Part shown: positions 9,111 through 18,219 of the stretch, piece by piece | Layout of the letters: every line of letters begins with the position of its first letter | How positions within the stretch are numbered: position 1 is the stretch's first letter | Origin: Anaerocolumna cellulosilytica | GTDB lineage: Bacteria > Bacillota > Clostridia > Lachnospirales > Lachnospiraceae | DNA length: 64,000 nt | Reading direction: 5' to 3' | Assembly (NCBI RefSeq): GCF_014218335.1 | Contig: NZ_AP023367.1 | Span: 5,332,001-5,396,000 of the forward strand | Notes under the pieces: generated by a model | Seen by the model: only the letters and a program-made list of their open reading frames with translations | What the model was told of the DNA's origin: nothing | Databases searched by the model: none | Program-made: the position numbers and the translations under genes

Positions 9111-9142
9111 ACAATATATAGTACTATTATGGTATAATACCA
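9111..9142 (+). promoter_or_regulatory. nrdDG promoter with two NrdR-box-like palindromes
   Basis: ACAATATATAGTACT (9111-9125) resembles the NrdR box (acaCwAtATaTwGtgt), and TGGTATAATACCA (9130-9142) is a second near-perfect palindrome that contains a consensus -10, TATAAT (9133-9138). A weak -35 (TACAAT) falls 17 bases upstream within the first box. Overlap of both boxes with the promoter fits NrdR repression of ribonucleotide reductase genes, which is well known in bacteria. Binding is inferred. Confidence 0.5.
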
Positions 9143-9194
9143 CTGCATGTTGATTTATTTTCCACTCCCTTCTTGGTACTGTTGGAGGTGATGT

Positions 9195-9272
9195 ATGATG
9201 AAGCACATGCTTTCTTTACAGGCTTTTTTAAAGAAAAAACCTGGTGAAGAAGCGTCTAAACTTCTTAATTAA
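9195..9272 (+). CDS. 25-codon leader ORF upstream of nrdD
   Basis: ATG at 9195 opens a 25-residue ORF (MMKHMLSLQAFLKKKPGEE, ending in SKLLN) with one of the best ribosome sites in the window, GGAGGTG spaced 4 bases (7 bases for the second ATG at 9198). It ends 46 bases before the nrdD ATG. The product is basic and not obviously hydrophobic. It may be a small protein, or a leader peptide that couples translation to nrdD. I do not recognise it. Confidence 0.5.
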   Translation: MMKHMLSLQAFLKKKPGEEASKLLN

Positions 9273-9318
9273 AATAGTAAATAAAACCATAAATGAGAAA
9301 ATGAAAGAAGGCCCTGAA

Positions 9319-11439
9319 ATGATTAAAGTAGTAAAAAAAGATAACACAAAAGAAGATTTTAATGTGCAGAAAGTCATTAAAGCCGTGGATAAATCTGCCC
9401 ATCGCGCCTTAATTGAGTTCACTCCTGCTGAGCATGCGTTTATCTGTCAGTATGTGGAGACAAAGGTCAATGCCATGAATAAAGAAGAAATCTTCATAAG
9501 CGAGATGCACAACGTGGTGGAGAGTGCCTTAGAACAGACTAATTCCTTGGTGGCTAAAAGCTACAGAGACTACAGAAATTACAAACAGGATTTTGTACAT
9601 ATGCTGGATGAAGTATATAAAAAGAGCCAATCCATTATGTATATCGGAGATAAAGAAAACAGCAATACAGATAGTGCTCTGGTGTCCACAAAACGCAGCC
9701 TTATCTTTAATCAGTTAAACAAAGAATTATACCAAAAATTCTTCCTGACCACAGAGGAATTGCAGGCTGCAAGAGACGGATTTATCTATATTCATGACAT
9801 GTCTGCCAGAAGAGATACTATGAACTGCTGTCTCTTTGATGTAAAAAATGTGTTGCAGGGTGGCTTTGAGATGGGAAACCTCTGGTATAATGAACCCAAA
9901 ACTCTAAACGTTGCCTTTGATGTAATCGGCGATATTGTTCTTAGTGCAGCCAGCCAGCAGTACGGTGGCTTTACTGTGCCAAGTGTTGACCTGCTGTTAG
10001 AACCCTATGCTGAGAAATCCTACGAACAATTATATGAAAAATATCTGAATCTAGGCGTAAAACCAGAGGCTGCCAACGAAGAGGCGTTAAAAGATGTAAA
10101 AGAAGATTTTGAAAAAGGCTTTCAGGGCTGGGAATATAAATTTAATACGGTTGCTTCTAGTAGAGGGGACTATCCATTTATAACAGTTACTACGGGTACC
10201 GGCACCGGACGTTTCGCCAAAATGGCTTCCATTGCCTTATTAGATGTGCGCAGACATGGACAAGGTAAAAAAGGATGTAAAAAACCTGTACTCTTTCCGA
10301 AAATTGTATTCCTGTATGATAAGAATCTTCATGGCGAAGGATGCCCTTTAGAAGAGGTTTTTGAAGCTGGAGTCCATTGTTCCAGCAAGACCATGTACCC
10401 TGACTGGCTGAGTTTAACCGGCGAAGGGTATATATCCAGTATGTATAAAAAATACGGAGAAATCATAAGTCCCATGGGCTGTCGTGCCTTTTTATCCCCT
10501 TATTACAGGGAAGGCGGTATTCATCCGGCACACGAACAAGATACCCCGGTATTTATGGGACGCTTTAACATCGGTGCGGTAAGCCTTCATCTCCCTATGA
10601 TTTTGGCAAAAGCCAGACAGGAGAATAAAGACTTTTATGAAGTACTGGATTATTACTTGAATTTAATTCGAAGATTACACATTAGAACCTATGAGTATCT
10701 TGGGGAAATGAGAGCCTCTACCAATCCTCTGGCTTATTGTGAAGGCGGTTTTTATGGAGGCAATTTGGGCATACATGACAAAATTAAGCCTGTCCTAAAG
10801 GCGGCTACAGCTTCCTTTGGTATTACTGCTTTGAATGAATTGCAACAACTATATAACAAAAAATCTATCGTACAGGATGGTAATTTTGCTATCGAGGTGC
10901 TAGAATATATTAATAAGAGAATCAATGAGTTTAGAGAGGTCGATGGGAACCTGTATGCCGTATATGCAACTCCCGCAGAAAGCCTGTGTGGTCTTCAGGT
11001 ACAGCAATTCCGCAAAAAATACGGAATCATTGAAAATGTTTCAGACAGAGAATATGTAAGCAACAGTTTCCATTGCCATGTAACAGAAGATATAACACCT
11101 GTACAAAAACAGGATTTGGAATACCGTTTCTGGGAACTGTCCAATGGAGGTAAAATCCAATATGTGAAGTACCCCATTGATTACAATACCAATGCCATTA
11201 AGACCCTTGTAAGAAGAGCAATGGACATGGGCTTGTATGAAGGTGTAAATCTTTCCTTGGCATATTGCGATGATTGCGGCCATCAGGAACTCGAAATGGA
11301 TACCTGTCCAGAATGCGGAAGTACGAACCTGACTAAAATAGACCGTATGAACGGCTATTTATCTTATTCCAGAGTAAAAGGCGATACCAGACTCAATGAT
11401 GCAAAAATGGCAGAAATCAAGGAAAGGAAAAGTATGTAA
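9319..11439 (+). CDS. nrdD: Anaerobic ribonucleoside-triphosphate reductase
   Basis: 706-residue glycyl-radical enzyme that reduces NTPs to dNTPs without oxygen. An ATP-cone (residues 1-90, beginning MIKVVKKDNTKED) provides allosteric control. The barrel follows. The C-terminus has four zinc cysteines in CDDC and CPEC (residues 650-666) and then RMNGYL, where Gly679 is the radical site. The ATG at 9319 follows GAAGG; an in-frame GTG at 9244 overlaps the leader ORF and adds residues not typical of the family. The stop overlaps the start of nrdG (TAATG), so the two are translationally coupled. Confidence 0.95.
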   Translation: MIKVVKKDNTKEDFNVQKVIKAVDKSAHRALIEFTPAEHAFICQYVETKVNAMNKEEIFISEMHNVVESALEQTNSLVAKSYRDYRNYKQDFVHMLDEVYKKSQSIMYIGDKENSNTDSALVSTKRSLIFNQLNKELYQKFFLTTEELQAARDGFIYIHDMSARRDTMNCCLFDVKNVLQGGFEMGNLWYNEPKTLNVAFDVIGDIVLSAASQQYGGFTVPSVDLLLEPYAEKSYEQLYEKYLNLGVKPEAANEEALKDVKEDFEKGFQGWEYKFNTVASSRGDYPFITVTTGTGTGRFAKMASIALLDVRRHGQGKKGCKKPVLFPKIVFLYDKNLHGEGCPLEEVFEAGVHCSSKTMYPDWLSLTGEGYISSMYKKYGEIISPMGCRAFLSPYYREGGIHPAHEQDTPVFMGRFNIGAVSLHLPMILAKARQENKDFYEVLDYYLNLIRRLHIRTYEYLGEMRASTNPLAYCEGGFYGGNLGIHDKIKPVLKAATASFGITALNELQQLYNKKSIVQDGNFAIEVLEYINKRINEFREVDGNLYAVYATPAESLCGLQVQQFRKKYGIIENVSDREYVSNSFHCHVTEDITPVQKQDLEYRFWELSNGGKIQYVKYPIDYNTNAIKTLVRRAMDMGLYEGVNLSLAYCDDCGHQELEMDTCPECGSTNLTKIDRMNGYLSYSRVKGDTRLNDAKMAEIKERKSM

Positions 11440-11924
11440 TGCATTATCACAACATAACGAAAGATGATATGTTAAACGGAACCGGCCTGCGGGTGGTTCT
11501 GTGGGTTGCAGGTTGTACCCACGGCTGCAAAGGATGTCAAAACCCCGTGACCTGGGATTTGATGGGGGGGCTGCCTTTTGATGAAGCCGCGAAAGATGAG
11601 CTATTTAAAGAGCTCGATAAAACTTATATAGAAGGTATTACCTTTAGCGGAGGAGATCCTCTGCATCCTGCCAACCGGCAAGCGGTAGGAGCACTGATTG
11701 AAGAAATCCGCATCCGCTTCCCTAAAAAAAACATTTGGGTTTATACCGGTTTTGAATGGGAAGAGTTAACAGCACTTTCTTTCCTGCCTCAGATTGATGT
11801 ACTGGTAGACGGTAAGTTTTGCAAGGAACTGCTTAATCCCCAACTTCACTGGAAGGGCAGCAGCAATCAGCGGGTAATCGATGTGAAAAAGACCTTGAAT
11901 AACAATACACTTACTATACTTTAG
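11439..11924 (+). CDS. nrdG: Anaerobic ribonucleotide reductase activating protein
   Basis: 161-residue radical SAM activase that installs the glycyl radical on NrdD. The [4Fe-4S] motif is CTHGCKGC, near residue 26 (CxxxCxxC). TFSGGDPL is the SAM-binding GGE/GGD-like motif. Its length is standard for NrdG. The ATG overlaps the nrdD stop by one base. A strong hairpin terminator follows at 11938-11984, closing a two-gene operon. Confidence 0.95.
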   Translation: MHYHNITKDDMLNGTGLRVVLWVAGCTHGCKGCQNPVTWDLMGGLPFDEAAKDELFKELDKTYIEGITFSGGDPLHPANRQAVGALIEEIRIRFPKKNIWVYTGFEWEELTALSFLPQIDVLVDGKFCKELLNPQLHWKGSSNQRVIDVKKTLNNNTLTIL

Positions 11925-11937
11925 ACATAGTAATTAA

Positions 11938-11984
11938 AAACGGGCTGTGAAAAAGCTTATGATACGCTTTTTCACAGCCCGTTT
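11938..11984. terminator. Rho-independent terminator after nrdG
   Basis: AAACGGGCTGTGAAAAAGC pairs with GCTTTTTCACAGCCCGTTT in a perfect 19-base stem. Flanking A and T runs let it act for nrdDG on the plus strand and for the convergent PFK gene on the minus strand. Confidence 0.85.
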
Positions 11985-12031
11985 ATGTTAATTGACTCAT
12001 TTTACTGCATTGCCCCGTCTATATTACAACT

Positions 12032-13276
12032 TTATATGACATATTCAATATGTCTTGGTAGTCCTTCAACCATAATCGGAGAAAGTTCATCTCCAATTAA
12101 CGGTCTTGCGTAATCAACAAAGTCCTTTGTTACTTTGTTATTGGTTAAATCAATCCACTCTAGTGGAACCTTCTTTTCCATATTGGCAATTTTATGAATA
12201 TCAAAAGTATCTGTTGAACACTCATAGATACTTTTGCAAGCCTTTGAATCACCGGACGTTCTCTTAAGAATAATCATTTCCCCGCTTTTCCCTTCGTCAG
12301 CGGCTCTAACTCCTGCTGCACCTGCTAAAAAGGCTTCCTTGATATCCACTAAAGATGCCATATGAGATGCACATCTTTGAAGGGTGTTCAGCTCAATGGC
12401 TCTAGTTTTACACCCGATTTCTCTTGCTGCCCGCTGTGCTAAGATATTTGCTGCCCCGTTTAACATAGTATGTCCAAAGCCGTCAACATATTTTCTATCC
12501 TCTGTTAATTCACATACATAGCGGCCGTCCTTTAAATGAATACCTTCTGAAATAGCAATAACTAAGGATTTTTTATGAGCTTGAAGCCTTGCTGTTCTTT
12601 CCAGAAAATCTTCCATGGAAAAATCTGTTTCTGGCAGATAAATCAAATCCGGTCCTCCGCAGTCAACACCTTCTGATAATGCCGCCGCACCAGTTAGCCA
12701 TCCGACATTTCTTCCCATGATTTCAATAATGGTAACATTCTTTTGGTCATAAACAAGGCTATCACGAATAATTTCCTTAGTAGTTGCACCGATGAATTTG
12801 GCAGCACTGCCATATCCAGGTGTATGGTCGGTTATCTCAAGGTCGTTATCAATGGTTTTAGGAACGCCGATAAAACGGATTTCACTTTGATGGGCGGTAC
12901 CATAATCGGATAATTTTTTAATTGTATCCATTGAATCATTGCCGCCTATATAGAAAAAATACTGAATATTTAATTTGTTAAATGTATTAAACAATGTTTC
13001 ATAAATTTCCGGTTGGGAATCATAATCCGGCAACTTATAGCGGCAAGAGCCCAAATAGGAAGAGGGTGTCCGCTTTAACAGCTCAATTTCTAATTCACTG
13101 TGTAACTTTTCTCCCAGATCAATGTATTTCTCATCCAACAGTCCTTGTATCCCATAAAGCATTCCGTATACTTTGCCTGCCCCTAAATCCTTCGCTGTTT
13201 TGAATACTCCTGCCAAACTGGAATTAATAACTGCCGTGGGTCCTCCAGATTGGCCTACTAGGACATTACCTGTCAT
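12032..13276 (-). CDS. 6-phosphofructokinase, pyrophosphate-dependent type
   Basis: 414-residue phosphofructokinase that phosphorylates fructose 6-phosphate in glycolysis. Two positions point to pyrophosphate rather than ATP as donor: the phosphate loop reads GGNDS with Asp114, where ATP enzymes have Gly (GGDGS), and GVPKTIDND has Lys140, where ATP enzymes usually have Gly. Both are known markers of PPi-PFK. N-terminal GQSGGPTAVIN is the first nucleotide-binding loop. GGAGGT lies 8 bases before the ATG at 13276. The gene is monocistronic, with a promoter at 13361-13389. PPi-PFKs are common in anaerobic Clostridia and save ATP. Confidence 0.85.
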   Translation of the reverse strand: MTGNVLVGQSGGPTAVINSSLAGVFKTAKDLGAGKVYGMLYGIQGLLDEKYIDLGEKLHSELEIELLKRTPSSYLGSCRYKLPDYDSQPEIYETLFNTFNKLNIQYFFYIGGNDSMDTIKKLSDYGTAHQSEIRFIGVPKTIDNDLEITDHTPGYGSAAKFIGATTKEIIRDSLVYDQKNVTIIEIMGRNVGWLTGAAALSEGVDCGGPDLIYLPETDFSMEDFLERTARLQAHKKSLVIAISEGIHLKDGRYVCELTEDRKYVDGFGHTMLNGAANILAQRAAREIGCKTRAIELNTLQRCASHMASLVDIKEAFLAGAAGVRAADEGKSGEMIILKRTSGDSKACKSIYECSTDTFDIHKIANMEKKVPLEWIDLTNNKVTKDFVDYARPLIGDELSPIMVEGLPRHIEYVI

Positions 13277-13360
13277 GATTTTACCTCCGTATATTCAACT
13301 CTGTATTGTTTTGTTAATTAATTTAGGTTTTTCTAAAGCATCTCAAACCCGCGCTAGTAC

Positions 13361-13389
13361 ACAATATCATTACATTTTCACCCTGTCAA
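13361..13389 (-). promoter_or_regulatory. Sigma-A promoter of the PPi-PFK gene
   Basis: On the minus strand TTGACA (13389-13384) and TATTGT (13366-13361) are 17 bases apart. The predicted transcript has a leader of about 80 bases. Confidence 0.6.
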
Positions 13390-13438
13390 TATGTAATCAA
13401 TTATCCATTATTATTATAGTTACTAAACTAATGCAGAT

Positions 13439-13474
13439 AAGGCATGTCCTGGCTTTTATTCCAGAACATGCCTT
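13439..13474. terminator. Terminator downstream of the ankyrin-GH43 gene
   Basis: AAGGCATGTCCTGG and CCAGAACATGCCTT form a 13-pair stem with one mismatch and an eight-base loop. It separates the GH43 gene from the PFK promoter. Confidence 0.7.
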
Positions 13475-13506
13475 AAACTAAACTCTTATGTGTTTATTTT
13501 ACTTTA

Positions 13507-15429
13507 CTACTCTATAGAAATATATTCAAAATCTGTAAAATAGGAATAAAGCTCCTGTGATCCTCCAAAAGCATACAGACCAACAGTTGCACCCGTAAAA
13601 CGCTTTCCTTTGACAATGCCTTCACTGCAAAGGTAATATACATTGTTAAGCTCACCGGTTACTATCCAATTCTTTTTATCCATGCTAAAGAAAAAGCTTC
13701 TCTTTAGATTTCTAACCTGGGTTTTAAGATAAATTTCTTGTGGATATTCGCCACCGGTTCTTGGCAGCAATTGTGAATAGGCAAATCTCTCCACCGCATC
13801 AATCTTTTCAAATATCCTTAATTCATAAGCGTCCTCCGCATTTTTATAGATTCCATACTTTAAGTAGGTATTCTCATCATAAAAACTGATTACTCCGGCA
13901 TTCTGCTCCTCCTGTAGCTTAGGAAGCTTCATCTTAACAACCATATCAAAGGAGAAATTCTTTTGCCTGCGCAGGCATAAATTTTCCGCTCCGATATCGT
14001 TCATTTCAAAACGGCTTCCTTTCAGGCACAGATAGCCGTTTTGAACACAAATACCTCCTTCTTTCCAGCTCCGAACAGTCATCCATTCCTTGTTAAGCTC
14101 TTCTTTTTCAAAGGAATCCAAATCACTTGTATTAAATATATGTTCTGGGAGAGACGGTTTTTTCATAAGTACACTTGGCCCTTTTAGATTATTGACAATC
14201 GGCCAGCCATCCGCAGTCCAAGTAATCGGATCCATAGCCGTTTCCCTTCCAAGGATACCGTATTTACCGTCTATATAGCGATTACACAGATAAACCATAT
14301 ACCACTCGTTATTTTGAGTCATTACCGGTTTTCCATGTCCGCAACACTGCAGGGTTTTATCCATGTCAGTCTGGGTCATAATTGGATTATAAGGGCAAGT
14401 TTCATAATTACCGAACAAGTTTTTAGACCTTACCACAGATATTCTATGCCCTCTTCCGGTTCCGCCCTCTGCCAGGAATAAATAATACCAGCCGTCTTTC
14501 TTTAGAAGATGGGGCCCTTCCGGTGCTCTTTTTTGATCACCATAATATAGCAATACTGGTTCGGAAAGTTTTTGGGTACCATCCTTGCTTATCTCAAAAA
14601 TTCTGGCACCCCGGTTTAAAAGCATATATCTTCTTCCGTCATCATCGGTAAAGATAGACGGATCAATGCCATCCTCATCTATAAAAGTCGGTTTCGTATA
14701 CGGTCCTTCCGGTTTATCAGAGGACACAACAATCTGCTTTCTTAGAACCTCTCCTCCATCATTTAAACGATAGGTGGCAGTAATGTAGAATCTGCCTTCG
14801 TTATAGGAGATATCCGGCGCCCAGTAGCCTCTTCCGCCCTCTAGTCCTTCCAGATAAGACCATGCCGGATTGGTAATGGCATGACCGATAACCTCCCAGT
14901 GTATTAAATCTTTTGAATGAGATATGGGGATACAGGGGAAGTATACAAAAGAGGAATTTACCATATAATAATCCTCACCAACCCGTACAATGGAAGGGTC
15001 GGGGAACATACCGGTTCTTATAGGGTTCTGATACATATCCTCAAAGTCTGCCTTAAGGTAGGCTCCAAAATACTCTTTTATATCCAAAAACTCTCTGTCC
15101 ATTGCTAAATGATAGGGTGTAACTCCCTGACAATCACCCTCTACCGGGGATAATCCCACCTTTTCCGTAAGATATTGGACTACCTGGAGGTTACCGGATT
15201 CAACGCCATAATGTAGACAACTTCTGCCCTTTTTATCTCTTTCATTAAAACTGGCAACCGAATATTCTACAATATATTTTATAATCTCAAGATTCCCCGT
15301 CTTTGCTGCCAAAGAAGCCATTTCTGTTCCTTCTTCATCCCTTTGCATGATTGCCTTCGGGTCTTTTCCTAAAATCACTTTTATACCTTCTAAATCCTGC
15401 TTAAGCAGGCTGCTAACTAACTCATTCAT
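13507..15429 (-). CDS. Ankyrin-repeat/GH43 fusion glycosidase
   Basis: 640-residue two-part protein. Residues 1-126 hold about three ankyrin repeats (motifs such as GNLEIIKYIVE, GRSCLHYGVESGNLQVV, GVTPYHLAM). From about residue 137 a GH43 five-bladed propeller begins. Catalytic acids can be placed: Asp in MFPDPSIVRVG (base), Asp in DGIDPSIF (pKa modulator) and Glu in RAPEGPHLL (acid). A C-terminal beta-sandwich (about 440-640) resembles those of GH43 beta-xylosidases and arabinofuranosidases. No signal peptide, so it should act on imported oligosaccharides. It is the last gene leftward of the SBP/permease cluster, beyond a terminator, so it may have its own promoter. The ankyrin fusion is unusual for GH43. 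Confidence 0.85.
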   Translation of the reverse strand: MNELVSSLLKQDLEGIKVILGKDPKAIMQRDEEGTEMASLAAKTGNLEIIKYIVEYSVASFNERDKKGRSCLHYGVESGNLQVVQYLTEKVGLSPVEGDCQGVTPYHLAMDREFLDIKEYFGAYLKADFEDMYQNPIRTGMFPDPSIVRVGEDYYMVNSSFVYFPCIPISHSKDLIHWEVIGHAITNPAWSYLEGLEGGRGYWAPDISYNEGRFYITATYRLNDGGEVLRKQIVVSSDKPEGPYTKPTFIDEDGIDPSIFTDDDGRRYMLLNRGARIFEISKDGTQKLSEPVLLYYGDQKRAPEGPHLLKKDGWYYLFLAEGGTGRGHRISVVRSKNLFGNYETCPYNPIMTQTDMDKTLQCCGHGKPVMTQNNEWYMVYLCNRYIDGKYGILGRETAMDPITWTADGWPIVNNLKGPSVLMKKPSLPEHIFNTSDLDSFEKEELNKEWMTVRSWKEGGICVQNGYLCLKGSRFEMNDIGAENLCLRRQKNFSFDMVVKMKLPKLQEEQNAGVISFYDENTYLKYGIYKNAEDAYELRIFEKIDAVERFAYSQLLPRTGGEYPQEIYLKTQVRNLKRSFFFSMDKKNWIVTGELNNVYYLCSEGIVKGKRFTGATVGLYAFGGSQELYSYFTDFEYISIE

Positions 15430-15569
15430 CGCAATAAGTACACCCTTTCAATTTTAGTAATGATTCACTTTATCATATCTTTGGCTAAATGACATGCCAT
15501 TTTGAGATTTTCTACTGCAAGATTTTGCACTACCTTTTAAAAAATACCATAAGCTTACTTAAAGAACTT

Positions 15570-15624
15570 AAGAAGTACCATGACTTTCCTGTTGTTACAG
15601 TATCTGAAAGTCATGGTACTTCTT
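15570..15624. terminator. Terminator after the solute-binding lipoprotein gene
   Basis: AAGAAGTACCATGACTTTC (15570-15588) pairs perfectly with GAAAGTCATGGTACTTCTT (15606-15624), a 19-pair stem. It ends the leftward ABC transporter operon. Confidence 0.8.
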
Positions 15625-15668
15625 ATGCAAGGATGGCTTTATTCCTTCTTAATCTTATTGCTATTCTA

Positions 15669-17198
15669 CTATTGTTTACTAAAAAATTCATCAAGCTGTC
15701 TCTGAATGTCTGCTACATAGTCTTCCCAGCCTGCTTTTTGTAAGGCGTCCTGTAATTCTTTACTGCCTTTATCATAATCTTGTATCCCAGCCAGCATAGG
15801 ATGAGCTAACTCTGTCCACACTGTATCAATCTGAGCTTTCTGAGCTTTTACGTTATCATAATTTAAGGTCAATCCATATGTTACATCTGTAATTGCTTCG
15901 TTATCCCAATTTCTGTAAGTATCAATGAAGTCATCTGGGAAACGTTCATCAAAATGAGATATATTAACATTAAATATCATCCACTGATAGAATAATTCAT
16001 CTGTCTGATTCGGAACAATTTTATCGTTGACAATCTTATAATCTTCACCTTCAATACCGTATATGAACGCATCGGCAAGCTCGGTATTTTTCTGTAAGGT
16101 ATTAATAAATAATGCAACTCTATCCGCCTTTGTTGACGTTACAGGTACTTGGAATGCAGTATTTTCATAGGATTTTTTAAAATAAGGCTTTTCAGGATTT
16201 AAATAGTACTCTTTTGTATAAGCAGTAGGAACTACCTGTTTTAGAGCCGGTTCATTTTCTATAACTGTACTGCCGCTTGTACCTCGGAAGAAGAAAGTCA
16301 TACCTGCCTGAAACGGATGTGTAATTGTATTGGTAAGCATATCACGAGGAAGCAGGTTGTTTTTGTACCAGCCATTGTAAAGAGTCACTGCTGTTTTAAA
16401 TTCTTCACTGTCCGCAATACTTACGACTTCTTTTGTGTCCTGGTCAATCCAAAGACCGGTTGTTAGCGGTGTCAGATTACGTTCACCAGCCCCTCTGACT
16501 ATGTATTCGGAGGAAGCTAAATCATAGGTCGCATACATATCAGGATACAGCGCTTTTGCTTTTGTAACATAATTGTTTAAATCCTCAAGAGATTTTAATT
16601 CCGTAATTCCAAGTTCATCCATGATATCCTGTCTTACACAAACAGTCTCGAATACACCACCGGTTGGCTTACTGCCAATGGGAATCGCATAAATTTTGCC
16701 GTCATACGTATAAGGATTAAATGCAACTTCATCCATAACTTCCTTCCAGTCAGGTAAGTACTTACCAACTACTTCTGTTAAATCCTGAAGATAACCCTTT
16801 CCGATACTAGAAGCCGCCCATTTAGGATCAATGAGAGCCGCATCAAAATCCTGTCCGGAGGCTATCATTAAGTCTATTTTGCCGCCGGCACCGTTTTCTG
16901 TCCATGGCACATATTGTAATTCAACTTTTGTGTTAATTTCATCAATAAATATTTGCTGAAATTCGTTTTCCATTAGTTCTGCCATTCTAGGGGACTGTTC
17001 TCCGAATAACACGACTTTAATGGTATCCAGCGTGTCCGGACGTAATGGATTGTCACTGGTTCCGGAATTACTGCCTGTATTTTGTGTTTCATTTACAGAG
17101 TTATTCTCCGGTGTGTTACCCTTGTTTGCACAACCACTGGCGAGTACAACTGCCAGAAAAAGGGATAAAAATACATTAAATTTTTTAAATTTTTTCAT
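15669..17198 (-). CDS. Extracellular solute-binding lipoprotein of a sugar ABC importer (LplA-like)
   Basis: 509-residue lipoprotein that captures oligosaccharides outside the cell. The N-terminus is basic, then hydrophobic, then the lipobox LASGC (Cys at about residue 23), followed by a Ser/Thr/Asn-rich linker. The rest has the large two-lobed architecture of CUT1 solute-binding proteins of the 500-residue LplA class. It follows the two permease genes in one leftward operon. The ATPase subunit is absent, as usual for CUT1 systems that share an MsmX-type ATPase. Substrate is inferred as a pectin or arabinan fragment from neighbouring enzymes. Confidence 0.9.
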   Translation of the reverse strand: MKKFKKFNVFLSLFLAVVLASGCANKGNTPENNSVNETQNTGSNSGTSDNPLRPDTLDTIKVVLFGEQSPRMAELMENEFQQIFIDEINTKVELQYVPWTENGAGGKIDLMIASGQDFDAALIDPKWAASSIGKGYLQDLTEVVGKYLPDWKEVMDEVAFNPYTYDGKIYAIPIGSKPTGGVFETVCVRQDIMDELGITELKSLEDLNNYVTKAKALYPDMYATYDLASSEYIVRGAGERNLTPLTTGLWIDQDTKEVVSIADSEEFKTAVTLYNGWYKNNLLPRDMLTNTITHPFQAGMTFFFRGTSGSTVIENEPALKQVVPTAYTKEYYLNPEKPYFKKSYENTAFQVPVTSTKADRVALFINTLQKNTELADAFIYGIEGEDYKIVNDKIVPNQTDELFYQWMIFNVNISHFDERFPDDFIDTYRNWDNEAITDVTYGLTLNYDNVKAQKAQIDTVWTELAHPMLAGIQDYDKGSKELQDALQKAGWEDYVADIQRQLDEFFSKQ

Positions 17199-17266
17199 AA
17201 TTTCCTCCTATATTATATAGTTTTATTTACAATCCGTTTGCCGGACAATAAATCATAGCCTGGTGC

Positions 17267-18187
17267 TTACCCTTTTACCGCACCCACAATTACACCCTTG
17301 GTAAAATACTTCTGAGCAAAAGGATACAGTAACAGGATTGGCCCAATGGTAATACATATAGTAGCCATTTTCGTCGTTTCCAAAGGTACATTAATATTAT
17401 AACCTAAGGATTGGTTTGCCTGTGTTGCCATAAACTGCACATTAGCAAGCATGTTGTATAAATAATACTGTAACGGATAAAGCTTCTGTTCTGTTATAAA
17501 CATTAATGCCAGATAATAATCATTCCAGTAGGAGAGGGCATAAAACATACCTACCGTTACTAGTCCCACCTTGCCAAGAGGAAGATAGATAATGGAAAAA
17601 ATTTTAAGATAACCTGCTCCGTCAATCTTTGCCGCCTCAGCCATTTCATCGGGTATGGAGTTAAAAAAGTTACGCAGCAAAAACACATTAAATACATTTA
17701 ACGTAGCTGGTAAAATCAAGGCATAAAAACGATTCGTCAAATGATAGTATTTGGTACACATAATATACCAGGGTAATAAACCCGCTGAGAAAATCATTGG
17801 TATATATAAAAATAAGTTCAAAAAGCCTCTGGGTCTAAATTCCTTAATAGATAATACATAAGCCATAGCCGAAGATACCAGCAGCGAAAATAACGTACCT
17901 AATACCGTAACCATAATCGTAACCGTATATGCATTCAGTATATTTTTCCCAAGAGAGCCTAGCACGATTTTATAAGCTGCTAGTGAGAATTCTCCCGGGA
18001 TAACACGGTAACCGTTTTTTATTACAAAGGTTTCATCGGTTAAGGAAACCCCGATTGCCAAAAGCAGTGGGTATAAGCACATAATGGCAAATGCAATTAC
18101 AATTGCATAAAATGCAAACAGAAGAATCTGACTGCTTCCCACCTTCTTTTTCTTTCGCGCAGATGTTCCTACATTAATCTGATTCAT
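17267..18187 (-). CDS. Carbohydrate ABC transporter permease, LplC/YtcP-like
   Basis: 306-residue membrane subunit with about six hydrophobic segments and the EAA loop EAAKIDGAGYLKIF. The N-terminus is cytoplasmic and strongly basic (ARKKKKVGS). It is the middle gene of a permease-permease-lipoprotein operon: about 32 bases separate it from the LplB-like gene upstream and about 70 from the lipoprotein gene downstream. It partners the LplB-like subunit to form the channel of the importer. Confidence 0.92.
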   Translation of the reverse strand: MNQINVGTSARKKKKVGSSQILLFAFYAIVIAFAIMCLYPLLLAIGVSLTDETFVIKNGYRVIPGEFSLAAYKIVLGSLGKNILNAYTVTIMVTVLGTLFSLLVSSAMAYVLSIKEFRPRGFLNLFLYIPMIFSAGLLPWYIMCTKYYHLTNRFYALILPATLNVFNVFLLRNFFNSIPDEMAEAAKIDGAGYLKIFSIIYLPLGKVGLVTVGMFYALSYWNDYYLALMFITEQKLYPLQYYLYNMLANVQFMATQANQSLGYNINVPLETTKMATICITIGPILLLYPFAQKYFTKGVIVGAVKG

Positions 18188-18219
18188 GACAGCCTCTTTT
18201 CTTTTATCAAAATATGGTT

